Source of the DNA: PoT sp049331405
GTDB lineage: Bacteria > Planctomycetota > Planctomycetia > Isosphaerales > Isosphaeraceae
Length of the DNA: 64,000 nucleotides
Direction: 5' to 3'
Assembly (NCBI RefSeq): GCF_049331405.1
Contig: NZ_CP186274.1
Location: forward strand, 8,928,001-8,992,000
The notes under the pieces are model-generated. The model saw only the letters and a list, made by a program, of their open reading frames with translations, was not told the DNA's origin and did not search any database. Shown here in pieces: positions 17,865 through 25,801 of this stretch. A program made the translations under genes and the position numbers. Position 1 is the first letter of the stretch. Every line of letters begins with the position of its first letter.

Positions 17865-18587
17865 TCAGAGCGCGGCCTTCCAGAGGTGCAGGTCTTCCTG
17901 GCGGAAGTTCCAGAGCTTCTGGCCGGCGATGAGCTTGCGGAAGCGGGCGGGGGCGGGGACCTTGGACCGCTCGAGGTGGCCGTAGACGAGCTCGCGGTCC
18001 TGCTCGGTGAATTCGGCGTCGATGGCGTCGGCCCCGAGCTCGCCCGTCGAGCCGGCGACATACACGGTGCCGGCGTACATGCTGTCGGCCACGCCGTCGC
18101 CCGCATCGCCGCAGACGATCATGATCCCCTTCTGCATCATGAACGCGGCCATCGGCCCGACGCTGCCGCCGATGATGAGGGCTCCCCCTTTCATCGCGAT
18201 CCCCGCGCGGGTCGAGGCATCCCCCCGCACGACGACGAGCCCGTCGCGGATCGAGGCGGCCACGGCGTTGCCGGCGTCGCCGTCGATGAGGACCGTGCCG
18301 ACGCGCATGCTCTCAGCCGCGCCCCAGCCGGCCGAGCCGCGAATCTCGACCGTCGCGCCGTCGTTGAGCCCGGCCGCGTAATAGCCCGCGCTGCCGTCGA
18401 TCGTGAGGTGAACGCCTTCCGGCAGGGCCACGCCGAGGTTGTGCTTCGCCCCCGGATTCGAGAGCGTGACCCGCCCGATCCCGGAGGCGAACGCCGCGCG
18501 GACCTCCTGGTTGATGAGGCGCACCGCGCGCTCGGAACAGTCGATCGTCGCGCTCTCCGGAGTCGTCGAGGTCGAGGACACGGGCAA
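17865..18587 (-). CDS. mgsB: Glutamate-synthase GXGXG-domain protein, subunit B type
   Basis: A 240-residue right-handed beta-helix protein made of repeated G-x-x-G-x-x-x-G turns (IDGSAGYYAAGLNDGATVEI, RGSAGWGAAESMRVGTVLI, CGDAGDGVADSMYAGTVYVA), as in the C-terminal domain of glutamate synthase. It acts as the structural subunit joining the amidotransferase and the FMN subunit. The start is a TTG at 18587 or a GTG at 18581; the latter is better spaced from GGGGG. It follows the amidotransferase gene by 42 bp and precedes mgsC by 109 bp. Confidence 0.85.
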   Translation of the reverse strand: MPVSSTSTTPESATIDCSERAVRLINQEVRAAFASGIGRVTLSNPGAKHNLGVALPEGVHLTIDGSAGYYAAGLNDGATVEIRGSAGWGAAESMRVGTVLIDGDAGNAVAASIRDGLVVVRGDASTRAGIAMKGGALIIGGSVGPMAAFMMQKGIMIVCGDAGDGVADSMYAGTVYVAGSTGELGADAIDAEFTEQDRELVYGHLERSKVPAPARFRKLIAGQKLWNFRQEDLHLWKAAL

Positions 18588-18629
18588 ACCCCCAGGGATC
18601 TCTGGTCGTTGATGAATCGTGCGGCGATG

Positions 18630-19541
18630 TCAGACGAGGGCGGGCGCCTCGAGCGGATAGAACGAGGCCCGGCCGATCGGCGGCTCGAAGACGCGGTAGT
18701 TGCCAGGCAGGGCGCGACGCAGGGCGATCTCCTCCGTCGCCACCGCGAGGAACTCGTCGGTCTCGGCCATGACCAGCGGCTTGAAGCCGAAGCGGTCGCG
18801 GACCACGCCGAGCCCCTCGGCCGACGCCACCAGGAAGTTGAACGCGCCGTCGAGGTCGCGGATCGAGTCGGCCAGGGCCTCGTCGAGGCTCCGGCCCCGA
18901 TCGAGCCGATCGCGCAGATAGACGCCGATGACCTCGGAGTCATTATCCGTGTAGAAGGTCACGCCCGCCTGCTCGTACCAGCGCCGCAACTGGTGGTAAT
19001 TCGTGACGTGGCCGTTATGGACGCTGGCGAGGTCGAGGACGCCGTGGGCCCAGAAGGGCTGCGAGTGGCTCAGGTCGATCCGGCTCTCGGTCGACATCCG
19101 CGTGTGGCCGATCGCCAGCGGGCCCCGCCACGAGGAGATGCCGTATGTCCCTTCGAGCCGCGAGGGGGTCCCCACCTGCTTGACGAGGTCGAGCCGCGTC
19201 CCCATGCCGAGGACCTCGAGCCCCCCTCGACAGGCGCCGAGGGCCTTCTCGACGGCCTCGGGGGTCACTCCCGCATGGGCTTCGAAGCGGAAGCTGAGCG
19301 AATCCCCCTGGATCAGGGCCCCCTCGACGTGCCCGAGCCCCTGGATCCGCGAGAGGACCTCGGCCTCGGGAGGGGCGATGCGGACCCTCCAGGCCTCCCC
19401 TTGCGGACGCTCGCGGAGCATGGCCACGCCCGCGCTGTCGGGGCCCCGGCAGCCGAGGGCCTCGAGCATCGCCAGGACGACCTGGCCGGTCGCGAAGTCG
19501 CGGCGGGCGAGCTTGTCGACGAATCCGATGATTCCGCACAT
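18630..19541 (-). CDS. mgsA: Class II glutamine amidotransferase, subunit A type
   Basis: A 303-residue protein beginning MCGIIGFVDK, where Cys2 is the N-terminal nucleophile after removal of Met. Further amidotransferase motifs are GTYGISSWRGPLAIGHTRMS, the HNGH loop (SVHNGHVTNYHQLRR) and TDNDSEVIGVYLRDRL. In MgsABC this subunit handles the glutamine or gamma-glutamylmethylamide amide group and passes the amine to the synthase core. AGGT lies about 10 bases before the ATG. It is the first gene of the leftward operon; about 340 bp separate it from the divergent synthetase gene. Confidence 0.85.
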   Translation of the reverse strand: MCGIIGFVDKLARRDFATGQVVLAMLEALGCRGPDSAGVAMLRERPQGEAWRVRIAPPEAEVLSRIQGLGHVEGALIQGDSLSFRFEAHAGVTPEAVEKALGACRGGLEVLGMGTRLDLVKQVGTPSRLEGTYGISSWRGPLAIGHTRMSTESRIDLSHSQPFWAHGVLDLASVHNGHVTNYHQLRRWYEQAGVTFYTDNDSEVIGVYLRDRLDRGRSLDEALADSIRDLDGAFNFLVASAEGLGVVRDRFGFKPLVMAETDEFLAVATEEIALRRALPGNYRVFEPPIGRASFYPLEAPALV

Positions 19542-19883
19542 ATTGTTCAGGACCTATGGGTTCGGCGGGCTCGCGGCGGTCGCCGGGGTCGTGCGTCCAC
19601 GCACAAGGTAGCCTGGGCGCGGGCGGCGGCCCCGTCAAGACGGGGCGAGCGGGCACCCGGACTTTTCTTGCATTTCGAAGGTAGGAACGTTGCGTCGAGG
19701 ACTCGCGGGGAGGCGCGAGGTCCGGGCCGCGATCGGGTCCCCCGGTCGAGGACTCGCCCCGGGATCGAGATGATTTTAGTGGCTGGGCTCGCGTTTGTCG
19801 CCAAGATTTGTTTTACAATCGCAACCCGCGCCGTCGCGACCCGACAGCCAGGGGGTCCGGCGGGCGACCAGGAGCCCGAGTTG
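19542..19883. promoter_or_regulatory. Divergent control region between mgsABC and the synthetase gene
   Basis: A 342-bp region with no gene. A TACAAT box at 19814-19819 could be a -10 for the rightward synthetase gene, 65 bp ahead of its start, but no good -35 matches it. Any regulator of methylated-amine use would be expected to bind here; I see no clear operator. Confidence 0.4.
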
Positions 19884-21254
19884 ATGTCTCAGAATAGTGC
19901 CCGGATCACGGCTCTCCTCGGGCAATTCGAAGCCGACGGCATCTCGTATCTGCTGATCCAGTTCGTCGACATCCACGGCGCGGCGAAGGTCAAGCTCGTC
20001 CCCGCGAGGACCCTGCCGAGCATGGTCGAGTCGGGCGCCGGGTTCGCCGGGGCGGCCGTCTGGGGGGCCGGGCAGGGGCCCCACTCCCACGACCTCAACG
20101 CCCGCGTCGACCTCGACACGTACACGCCGCTCCCCTACGAGCCCGGCATCGCCAGGTTCGCCTCCGACCTCTACGTCGACGGCGAGCCCCACCCCTTCTG
20201 CCCCCGCGTGAACCTCCGCCGGATCCTCGAGCGGGCGAAGTCCCTCGGCTTCACCTTCAACGTCGGCATCGAGCCCGAATTCTTCCTCGTGACGAAGAAC
20301 GCCGACGGCACCATCTCGGGCTGGGACCCCGCGAACGTCGACGACCTCGCCAAACCCTGCTACGACTTCAAGGGGATGTCCGCCGCGCTCGACTTCCTCC
20401 GCTCCCTCAACGACGGCCTCGACGCCCTCGGCTGGGACGTCTACCAGGTCGACCACGAGGACGCCAATTATCAATATGAGATCAACTTCAAATATGCCGA
20501 AGCCCTGACGACCGCCGACCGCCTGACCTTCTTCCGGATGATGGCCGGGCAGGTCGCCCAGCGCGTCGGCGCGGTGGCGACGTTCATGGCCAAGCCCTTC
20601 GCCAACCGCACGGGCTCGGGCGCCCACATGCACTACCACATCGCCGACGCCCGCACCGGCAAGAACCTCTTCCTGGACGAGTCCGACGAGCGCGGGCTCG
20701 GGCTCTCGAAGCTCGGCTACCAGTTCCTGGGCGGGGTCCTGAAGCATGCCCCGGCGTTGTGTGCCGTGACCTCGCCGACGGTCAATTGCTACAAGCGGCT
20801 CCAGCTCGGCGCGGCCCTGACGGGCTCCAGGTCGGGCTTCACCTGGGTCCCCGCCTTCATCACCTATGGCGACAACAACCGGACCCAGATGCTGCGAATC
20901 CCCGAGGGGGGGCACGTCGAGGACCGCACGGTCTCGAGCGCCTGCAACCCTTATCTGGCGATCGCGGCGTACCTCGCGGCCGGGCTCGACGGCATCGCCA
21001 ACGACCTCGACCCGGGCGAGCCGAACCTCGGCAATCTCTACGAGGCGAGCCTCGCCAGCATGGCCGAGCGCGGGATCAAGACCTTGCCCCAGTCGTTGAC
21101 CGAGGCCCTCGACCACCTCGAGGCCGACGCCGTCGTCCGCGAGGGTCTCGGCCCGATCGCCGGGGAGTTCCTCCGCCTCAAGCGCGACGAGTGGCGCGAG
21201 TATCATGCCCAGGTCGAGGCCTGGGAGCTGCGCCGCTACCTGACCGCCCTCTGA
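19884..21254 (+). CDS. Type III glutamine synthetase / gamma-glutamylmethylamide synthetase
   Basis: A 456-residue glutamine synthetase of the GlnT/GmaS family. Beta-grasp start (ISYLLIQFVDIHGAAKVKLV), metal and glutamate site GIEPEFFLV, QVDHEDANYQYEINF, GSGAHMHYH and NNRTQMLRIP are present, followed by the catalytic end YEASLASMAERGIKTLP. GmaS joins methylamine to glutamate with ATP; GlnT makes glutamine. Sequence alone does not separate them here, but the divergent mgsABC genes and the following N-methyl amino acid oxidase favour GmaS. The ATG at 19884 has GGAG 9 bases upstream. The oxidase follows 49 bp later. Confidence 0.85.
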   Translation: MSQNSARITALLGQFEADGISYLLIQFVDIHGAAKVKLVPARTLPSMVESGAGFAGAAVWGAGQGPHSHDLNARVDLDTYTPLPYEPGIARFASDLYVDGEPHPFCPRVNLRRILERAKSLGFTFNVGIEPEFFLVTKNADGTISGWDPANVDDLAKPCYDFKGMSAALDFLRSLNDGLDALGWDVYQVDHEDANYQYEINFKYAEALTTADRLTFFRMMAGQVAQRVGAVATFMAKPFANRTGSGAHMHYHIADARTGKNLFLDESDERGLGLSKLGYQFLGGVLKHAPALCAVTSPTVNCYKRLQLGAALTGSRSGFTWVPAFITYGDNNRTQMLRIPEGGHVEDRTVSSACNPYLAIAAYLAAGLDGIANDLDPGEPNLGNLYEASLASMAERGIKTLPQSLTEALDHLEADAVVREGLGPIAGEFLRLKRDEWREYHAQVEAWELRRYLTAL

Positions 21255-21303
21255 TGACGATACAAGCCGAGACGAGCCGACCCCGCCTGGACCCAGCACG
21301 ACC

Positions 21304-22446
21304 ATGACCGAAACGATCCATGCCCCCAACGTGATCCTCGGCGCCGGCGCGATGGGCGCCGCCGCGGCCTACCACCTCGCCCGGCGAGGGGAGCCGGTGC
21401 TGCTCCTCGAGCAATTCGCGATCGGCCACGACCGCGGCAGCTCGCACGGGGCGGCGAGGATCACGAGGCACTCGTACGCCGACCCCTTCTACGCCAGCCT
21501 CATGCCCGCCGCCTTCCGCGCCTGGAAGGTCCTCGAGGCCGAGGCGGGTCAGAACCTCTACCTGCGGACCGGCGGCATCAGCCTCTGCGCCCCGAGACTC
21601 GACTACGTGGCCAGGGTCACGGCGAACCTCGAGGCGATCGACGTCCCCCACCGAAGGATGACGGGGAAGGAGCTGAGGCGGACGTTCCCGATGTTCGGGG
21701 TCCCCGACGACCACGACGTCGTCTTCGAGCCGGATGCCGGCATGCTCTCCGCCGCCCGCTGCATCGCCGCGCAGGTCGACCTGGCCAGGCGCCTCGGCGG
21801 CGACAAGACGACGATCCTGGAGAACACCAAGGTCGAGCGGATCGACGTCGAGGGGAGCCGGCCGGTCATCCTGACCAAGTCGCATCGGATCGTGGCGGAT
21901 CGCCTGATCGTCACGGCCGGCTCGTGGACGAGCCAACTCCTCCCGCAGGTGGCCAGGCCGCTGAAGCCGACCCATCAGCGGGTCTTCTACTTCCGCGCGG
22001 CCGACCCCTCTCCGTTCCAGCCGGGCCGGTTCCCGGTCTTCATCTCGAAGGGGACGAAGGAGCTGGACGACTTCTACGGGATGCCCGAGTTCCTCGGCCT
22101 CGGCGTCAAGGTCGCGAGGCACGGCGGGCCGGAAGTCAGCCCCGACGATCCCGCACGTCCGGTCGAGGAAAACTATGAGGGGATCGTCCGCGCGTTCCTC
22201 CGCGAGCACATCCCGGCGCTCGCCGAAACGCCCATCGATCTCACCGAGGTCTGCCTCTACACGGTCACCCCCGACGACAACTTCTGCCTCGGATCGCTCG
22301 GGAGCTGCCCCGAAGTGATCGTCGCAAGCCCATGCAGCGGGCACGGCTTCAAGTTCTCGTGTCTGATCGGGAGCATCCTCGCGGACCTCGCCACCCGCGG
22401 GAGCACCGAGTTCGCGACCGAGCCCTGGGCCTTTGCCACGCCCTAA
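21304..22446 (+). CDS. Monomeric sarcosine oxidase / N-methyl amino acid oxidase-like flavoprotein
   Basis: A 380-residue FAD enzyme. The N-terminus has the dinucleotide fold ILGAGAMGAAAAYHLARRGE, then GSSHGAARITRHSY, the flavin-site loop of the MSOX/MTOX family. Cys317 in EVCLYTVTPDD aligns with the cysteine that holds FAD covalently in Bacillus monomeric sarcosine oxidase (Cys315), and SPCSGHGFKFS is the C-terminal flavin motif. Such enzymes oxidise N-methyl amino acids to the free amino acid, formaldehyde and hydrogen peroxide. Next to mgsABC, N-methylglutamate is a plausible substrate, replacing the usual four-subunit dehydrogenase; this is inference. It is co-oriented with the synthetase, 49 bp downstream. 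Confidence 0.85.
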   Translation: MTETIHAPNVILGAGAMGAAAAYHLARRGEPVLLLEQFAIGHDRGSSHGAARITRHSYADPFYASLMPAAFRAWKVLEAEAGQNLYLRTGGISLCAPRLDYVARVTANLEAIDVPHRRMTGKELRRTFPMFGVPDDHDVVFEPDAGMLSAARCIAAQVDLARRLGGDKTTILENTKVERIDVEGSRPVILTKSHRIVADRLIVTAGSWTSQLLPQVARPLKPTHQRVFYFRAADPSPFQPGRFPVFISKGTKELDDFYGMPEFLGLGVKVARHGGPEVSPDDPARPVEENYEGIVRAFLREHIPALAETPIDLTEVCLYTVTPDDNFCLGSLGSCPEVIVASPCSGHGFKFSCLIGSILADLATRGSTEFATEPWAFATP

Positions 22447-22826
22447 CTCGTGTCTTGCACAAATTTTAAGCGAACGAACCCCTCCCTCCGACCTTGCCGA
22501 CGGCGCAGGTTCTGCCGCCGACCATCCACCTCTGGCACGGAACCTGCATCCCCAAATTCCTCCGTTGTCTCATACCTTCCCACCGCCCAAACCAGCCCGA
22601 CGCAGTATAAGCATCGTCAATAGTATGCCCAAGTTGTATCAAAGAGGCCGATGGGGTATAGTTCGATTTAGGGTGATTGAGGATCGAGTTGAAGGCCGAC
22701 AGGAAGTGTAGGGCGTAGAAACGGAGTCAGGTTTCTAGCCGATGGCCTTGAGCGAGTTGCTTTTCGCCCAGCGCGATCACCCGTTGCCCCTTGTGCATCT
22801 TCGTCATTCAAGAATGAGGTGGCAAG
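22447..22826. other. Intergenic stretch without a gene
   Basis: About 380 bp. Short open frames here lack ribosome binding sites. I see no terminator with a T-run or a clear promoter. Confidence 0.5.
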
Positions 22827-23783
22827 ATGTCTCAAACATCGCTGAGCGCGACCGATCCGAAGACGCTTCCCCGACGCTCCTCTCTGATGATGGGGACGGC
22901 CCTGACCGTCTTCATGGGTGCGGCCCTCATCCTGGGCGGCAGGCCGACGACGAAGGCGTCGTCCTCGATAACCTCTCAGATCGACGCGAAGGCCCCGATC
23001 GTCCAGGTCGTCGAGCAGCCTTCGGGCGGTAAGCTCGTGATCTGCGGCGGCGGCAAGCTGCCCCCGTCGATTCGGAAGCAATTCTGCAACCTGGCCGGCG
23101 GCGAGAAGGCCAAAATCGTGGTGATCCCGACGGCCACGACCAACGCGGATCACCTCGACTACCTGAACCATGTCCTCGACGACTGGCGGCAGAGCGGCGC
23201 GGCGTCGGTGACCTTGCTCCACACCCGTTCGAGGGAGAAGGCCAACGACCCCGAGTTCGTCAAGCCGCTGACCGAGGCCACCGGCATCTGGATGACCGGC
23301 GGCGACCAGGTCTGCCTGACCGACGCCTATCTCGGCACGCTGGTCCAGAAGGAGTTCAAGTCCTTGCTCGACCGCGGCGGCGTGATCGGCGGGACCTCGG
23401 CCGGGGCCGCGGTGATGTCGGGCGTGATGATCGCCGGCGGCAATACCAAGGCCGACATCGGGCAGGGGTTCGACTTCATCGCCGGTGCGGTGATCGACCA
23501 GCACTTCCTCAAGCGTAACCGGGTCGAGCGGTTGGTCGGGGTCCTCTCGGCCCATCCCAACCTCGTCGGCCTCGGCATCGACGAGGAGACGGCCCTGGTG
23601 GTCGACGTCCGCGAGCACCACCTGAGCGTCATCGGCGACTCCTACGTCGTGGCCTGCGTGCCCGACACCGAGAACAAGTCGGTCCGCCTGAAGTTCCTCA
23701 AGTCGGGCGACCAGACCCCGCTGGCCGACCTCAAGATCCCGGCCCTGGCGGCGACGCCGGTCCTCGGACTCGGGTCGCTCTGA
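22827..23783 (+). CDS. Cyanophycinase-family serine peptidase, membrane-anchored or exported
   Basis: A 318-residue peptidase S51 protein. A basic start and hydrophobic helix (LMMGTALTVFMGAALILGG) indicate a signal peptide or anchor. The enzyme part has GGKLVICGGGKLP, IVVIPTATTNADH, GIWMTGGDQ, and the nucleophile elbow GGTSAGAAVMSG with the catalytic Ser, then DQHFLKRNRVERLV and LGIDEETALVV. Cyanophycinase splits the Asp-Arg polymer cyanophycin to dipeptides. No cyanophycin synthetase gene is in the window, so an exported enzyme could feed on polymer from other cells. A strong terminator follows. Confidence 0.85.
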   Translation: MSQTSLSATDPKTLPRRSSLMMGTALTVFMGAALILGGRPTTKASSSITSQIDAKAPIVQVVEQPSGGKLVICGGGKLPPSIRKQFCNLAGGEKAKIVVIPTATTNADHLDYLNHVLDDWRQSGAASVTLLHTRSREKANDPEFVKPLTEATGIWMTGGDQVCLTDAYLGTLVQKEFKSLLDRGGVIGGTSAGAAVMSGVMIAGGNTKADIGQGFDFIAGAVIDQHFLKRNRVERLVGVLSAHPNLVGLGIDEETALVVDVREHHLSVIGDSYVVACVPDTENKSVRLKFLKSGDQTPLADLKIPALAATPVLGLGSL

Positions 23784-23815
23784 GGCGACGAAATCGACCG
23801 AAAATCGACGGATCC

Positions 23816-23857
23816 AAACGGGAGTCGGCGCCCCAGCCCGGGCGCCGGCTCCCGTTT
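23816..23857 (+). terminator. Rho-independent terminator after cyanophycinase
   Basis: AAACGGGAG at 23816-23824 pairs with CTCCCGTTT at 23849-23857, continued inward by a GC-rich stem (CGGCGCC/GGCGCCG). The stem ends in TTTCGTTTG. Confidence 0.75.
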
Positions 23858-23964
23858 CGTTTGTCCGTGGCTTGCCTTCATTTAAGGACGGAGACACGTC
23901 TGGGGATGTCGTCCGGATCTCCCGAAAAGTTCGACGAAAAAGGGGACGGATCGGCGGATGACGA

Positions 23965-23993
23965 TTGATCCACGCGGAGGTCTCGCCTATATT
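23965..23993 (+). promoter_or_regulatory. Sigma-70-like promoter of the structured RNA
   Basis: TTGATC at 23965-23970 and TATATT at 23988-23993 are separated by exactly 17 bp. The predicted start, near 24000, coincides with the first base of a 12-bp hairpin. Confidence 0.65.
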
Positions 23994-24129
23994 GGAATTG
24001 TCGGTTGGGTGTTCGCACCCGACCGGCTTACGGGTCGTACGAGCGTGGTACGACGGGCTAGTGCCCGCTCCTGTGCCGAGGCTGGACTCCCACGGGACCG
24101 GGAAGGCTTAACGTAAAGGGGGTGATTTT

Positions 24130-24162
24130 GTGAGTAGTGATAACCAGAGGCGGCTCGCCTAA
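24130..24162 (+). CDS. Possible 10-codon peptide inside the structured RNA
   Basis: GTG at 24130 opens a frame of ten codons (MSSDNQRRLA if GTG is read as Met) ending in TAA. AAAGGGGG at 24115-24122 is a strong ribosome-binding sequence 7 bases upstream. The coding part overlaps the first strands of the proposed pseudoknot, so translation would compete with folding. It has no aromatic codons, so it is not an obvious aromatic-sensing leader for the following gene. Confidence 0.3.
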   Translation: MSSDNQRRLA

Positions 24163-24480
24163 CGGCAGCCGACGGGTTGCCCGTCGGGCAAGCCGCATCC
24201 GCAGGTTAGTCTGTTCGATAGCGAGGCCGGGCCCGATGCATCTGATCGGGCCCGGTCCTCCACATTCAGGGCACCTTCCCTAACGCATTCTCAGATCTTC
24301 TTGTCTGATTCACACTCGGGAGAGCGGCAGTTGACCAAGGCTTCGGCGAACTATGGCTCTTTTAGCTTTAGCTACCGAAGCTGGTGGTGGTATCCCGTGT
24401 TTACGGGGTTCATACACAGGTCGCCGGGCCGAGGGCGTTATTGAGACGCCTTCTCCTTCCCAAGTGTCATCCATACACGG

Positions 24481-24515
24481 CCCCGGGACCTGACCACAGG
24501 TCCCGGGGCTTTTTT
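24481..24515 (+). terminator. Perfect Rho-independent terminator
   Basis: CCCCGGGACCTG at 24481-24492 and CAGGTCCCGGGG at 24497-24508 form a 12-bp stem without mismatch around an ACCA loop, followed by CTTTTTT. Confidence 0.9.
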
Positions 24516-24615
24516 CGTTGATGGATTTCCCGTTTCGTTGGTTATCCCGGGGCTTACGCCCGCGGTTCTATTCTCAAGCCTGAATTCGAGATTCCAAAGG
24601 GGAGGGCGGGGTACC

Positions 24616-25629
24616 GTGATTGTCGTCATGAAGTCCGACGCGACGGGCGAGCAGATCGATCATCTGGTGAACCACATTTCATCGCTCGGCCTGTCACCGC
24701 AGGTCATCAAGGGGACGCATCAAACCGTGATCGCAGCCATCGGAGAAGAGCGGCAGGGGCTGACCGAGGCCCTCGAGCCCGCCCCGGGCGTCGAGAGGGT
24801 CCTGCCGATCATGGCTCCCTACAAGCGGGCGTCGTCGGAGCTGAAGAAGGATCGGACCGTTGTCAAGGCGTTGGACCTGGAGGTCGGCGGCAACAGGATC
24901 GCCGTCATCGCCGGCCCCTGTTCGGTCGAGAGCGAGGAGCAGATCGTCTCCATCGCCAAGAAGCTCAAGGCCCTCGGGGCGACCGGGCTCCGCGGTGGTG
25001 CCTACAAGCCGAGGACGAGCCCGTACAGCTTCCAGGGACACAAGGAAGACGGCCTCAAGATGCTGGCCGCCGCCCGCCAGGAGACCGGCCTGGCGATCGT
25101 GACCGAGGTCATGGCCCCCGAGCACGTCCCCTTGCTCGCCGAGTACGCCGACGTCCTCCAGATCGGCGCCCGCAACATGCAGAACTACCAGCTCCTCCAG
25201 GCCGTGGGGGACTCGGGCAAGCCGGCCCTGCTGAAGCGGGGCATGAGCGCCACCATCGACGAGTTCCTCCTCGCCGCCGAATACATCCTCGACCGCGGCA
25301 ATCCCAACGTCATGCTCTGCGAGCGCGGGATCCGCACGTACGAGGAGCACACCCGCTTCACCCTGCCGCTGGCCACCGTCCCTTACCTCCACGAGAAGAG
25401 CCACCTGCCGGTCGTCGTCGACCCGTCGCACGGCACGGGCAAGTCGCGGCTCGTCACGCCGATGTGCAAGGCGTCTGTCGCCGCCGGCGCCGACGGCCTG
25501 ATCATCGAGGTCCACGAGGATCCCGAGCACGCCATGAGCGACGGCTCGCAGACGATCACCCCCGCCGCCTTCGGCGAGATGATGGCCATGTGCCGCCGCA
25601 TCGCCGAGGCCGTCGACCGCTCGATGTGA
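24616..25629 (+). CDS. aroF: 3-deoxy-7-phosphoheptulonate (DAHP) synthase, type I beta
   Basis: A 337-residue enzyme that condenses phosphoenolpyruvate and erythrose 4-phosphate, the first step of the shikimate pathway. The first 70 residues form the ferredoxin-like regulatory domain of the Thermotoga/Bacillus class (MKSDATGEQIDHLVNHISSL). Catalytic motifs are AGPCSVESEEQ, GAYKPRTSPYSFQG, QIGARNMQNY, LLKRGMSA and DPSHGTGKSRLV. The start is the GTG at 24616 with GGAGGG 10 bases upstream. A terminator lies just upstream, so either the gene has a promoter at 24516-24600 or it depends on readthrough of the structured RNA. Confidence 0.92.
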   Translation: MIVVMKSDATGEQIDHLVNHISSLGLSPQVIKGTHQTVIAAIGEERQGLTEALEPAPGVERVLPIMAPYKRASSELKKDRTVVKALDLEVGGNRIAVIAGPCSVESEEQIVSIAKKLKALGATGLRGGAYKPRTSPYSFQGHKEDGLKMLAAARQETGLAIVTEVMAPEHVPLLAEYADVLQIGARNMQNYQLLQAVGDSGKPALLKRGMSATIDEFLLAAEYILDRGNPNVMLCERGIRTYEEHTRFTLPLATVPYLHEKSHLPVVVDPSHGTGKSRLVTPMCKASVAAGADGLIIEVHEDPEHAMSDGSQTITPAAFGEMMAMCRRIAEAVDRSM

Positions 25630-25801
25630 TCCGGGCTCGGATCATGAAACCAGGCCGAGGGATGCGCAACGCTGTTGCCCGTCCCTCGGCCTCTCGAATG
25701 AAAACCGCTCCCGGGTGGCCCGGGGGGAACCGACCCGGTAGGCTTCACGCTCTTGCGAACGAGCGTCTCTCCGACCGGTCCACCCCCCGCGAGACCCGCC
25801 C

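Larger units (their letters stand above)
24000..24515 (+). ncRNA. Candidate structured RNA, about 515 nt, unknown class
   Basis: The region has its own promoter and ends in a perfect terminator, 100 bp short of the DAHP synthase start. Paired elements seen by eye: a 12-bp hairpin with UUCG loop at 24000-24027; GTCGTAC/GTACGAC at 24034-24054; CCTGTG/CACGGG at 24070-24096; a possible pseudoknot in which GCGGCT (24150-24155) pairs with AGCCGC (24191-24196) while CTAAC (24159-24163) pairs with GTTAG (24205-24209), enclosing an 8-bp hairpin; a 13-bp hairpin at 24225-24257; and GCTTCGG/CCGAAGC at 24340-24381. It does not match RNase P, tmRNA, SRP, 6S RNA or riboswitch signatures that I know. It could be a free-standing RNA or a long attenuated leader. 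Confidence 0.55.

Noticed and set aside
17886..19883. Long plus-strand open frame in front of the glutamine synthetase gene
   Set aside because: It is the antisense shadow of mgsA and mgsB, kept open by high GC. The synthetase has its own ATG and SD at 19884.
24000..24515. tmRNA, RNase P RNA, SRP RNA or a T-box leader at the structured RNA
   Set aside because: The stretch GGGGGTGATTTTG and the segment AACTATGGCTC looked like tmRNA, and ACCGGCTTAC like RNase P. There is no T arm, no CCA end, no tag frame ending in ALAA with a stop, no RNase P core sequences and no T-box sequence, so none of these is called.
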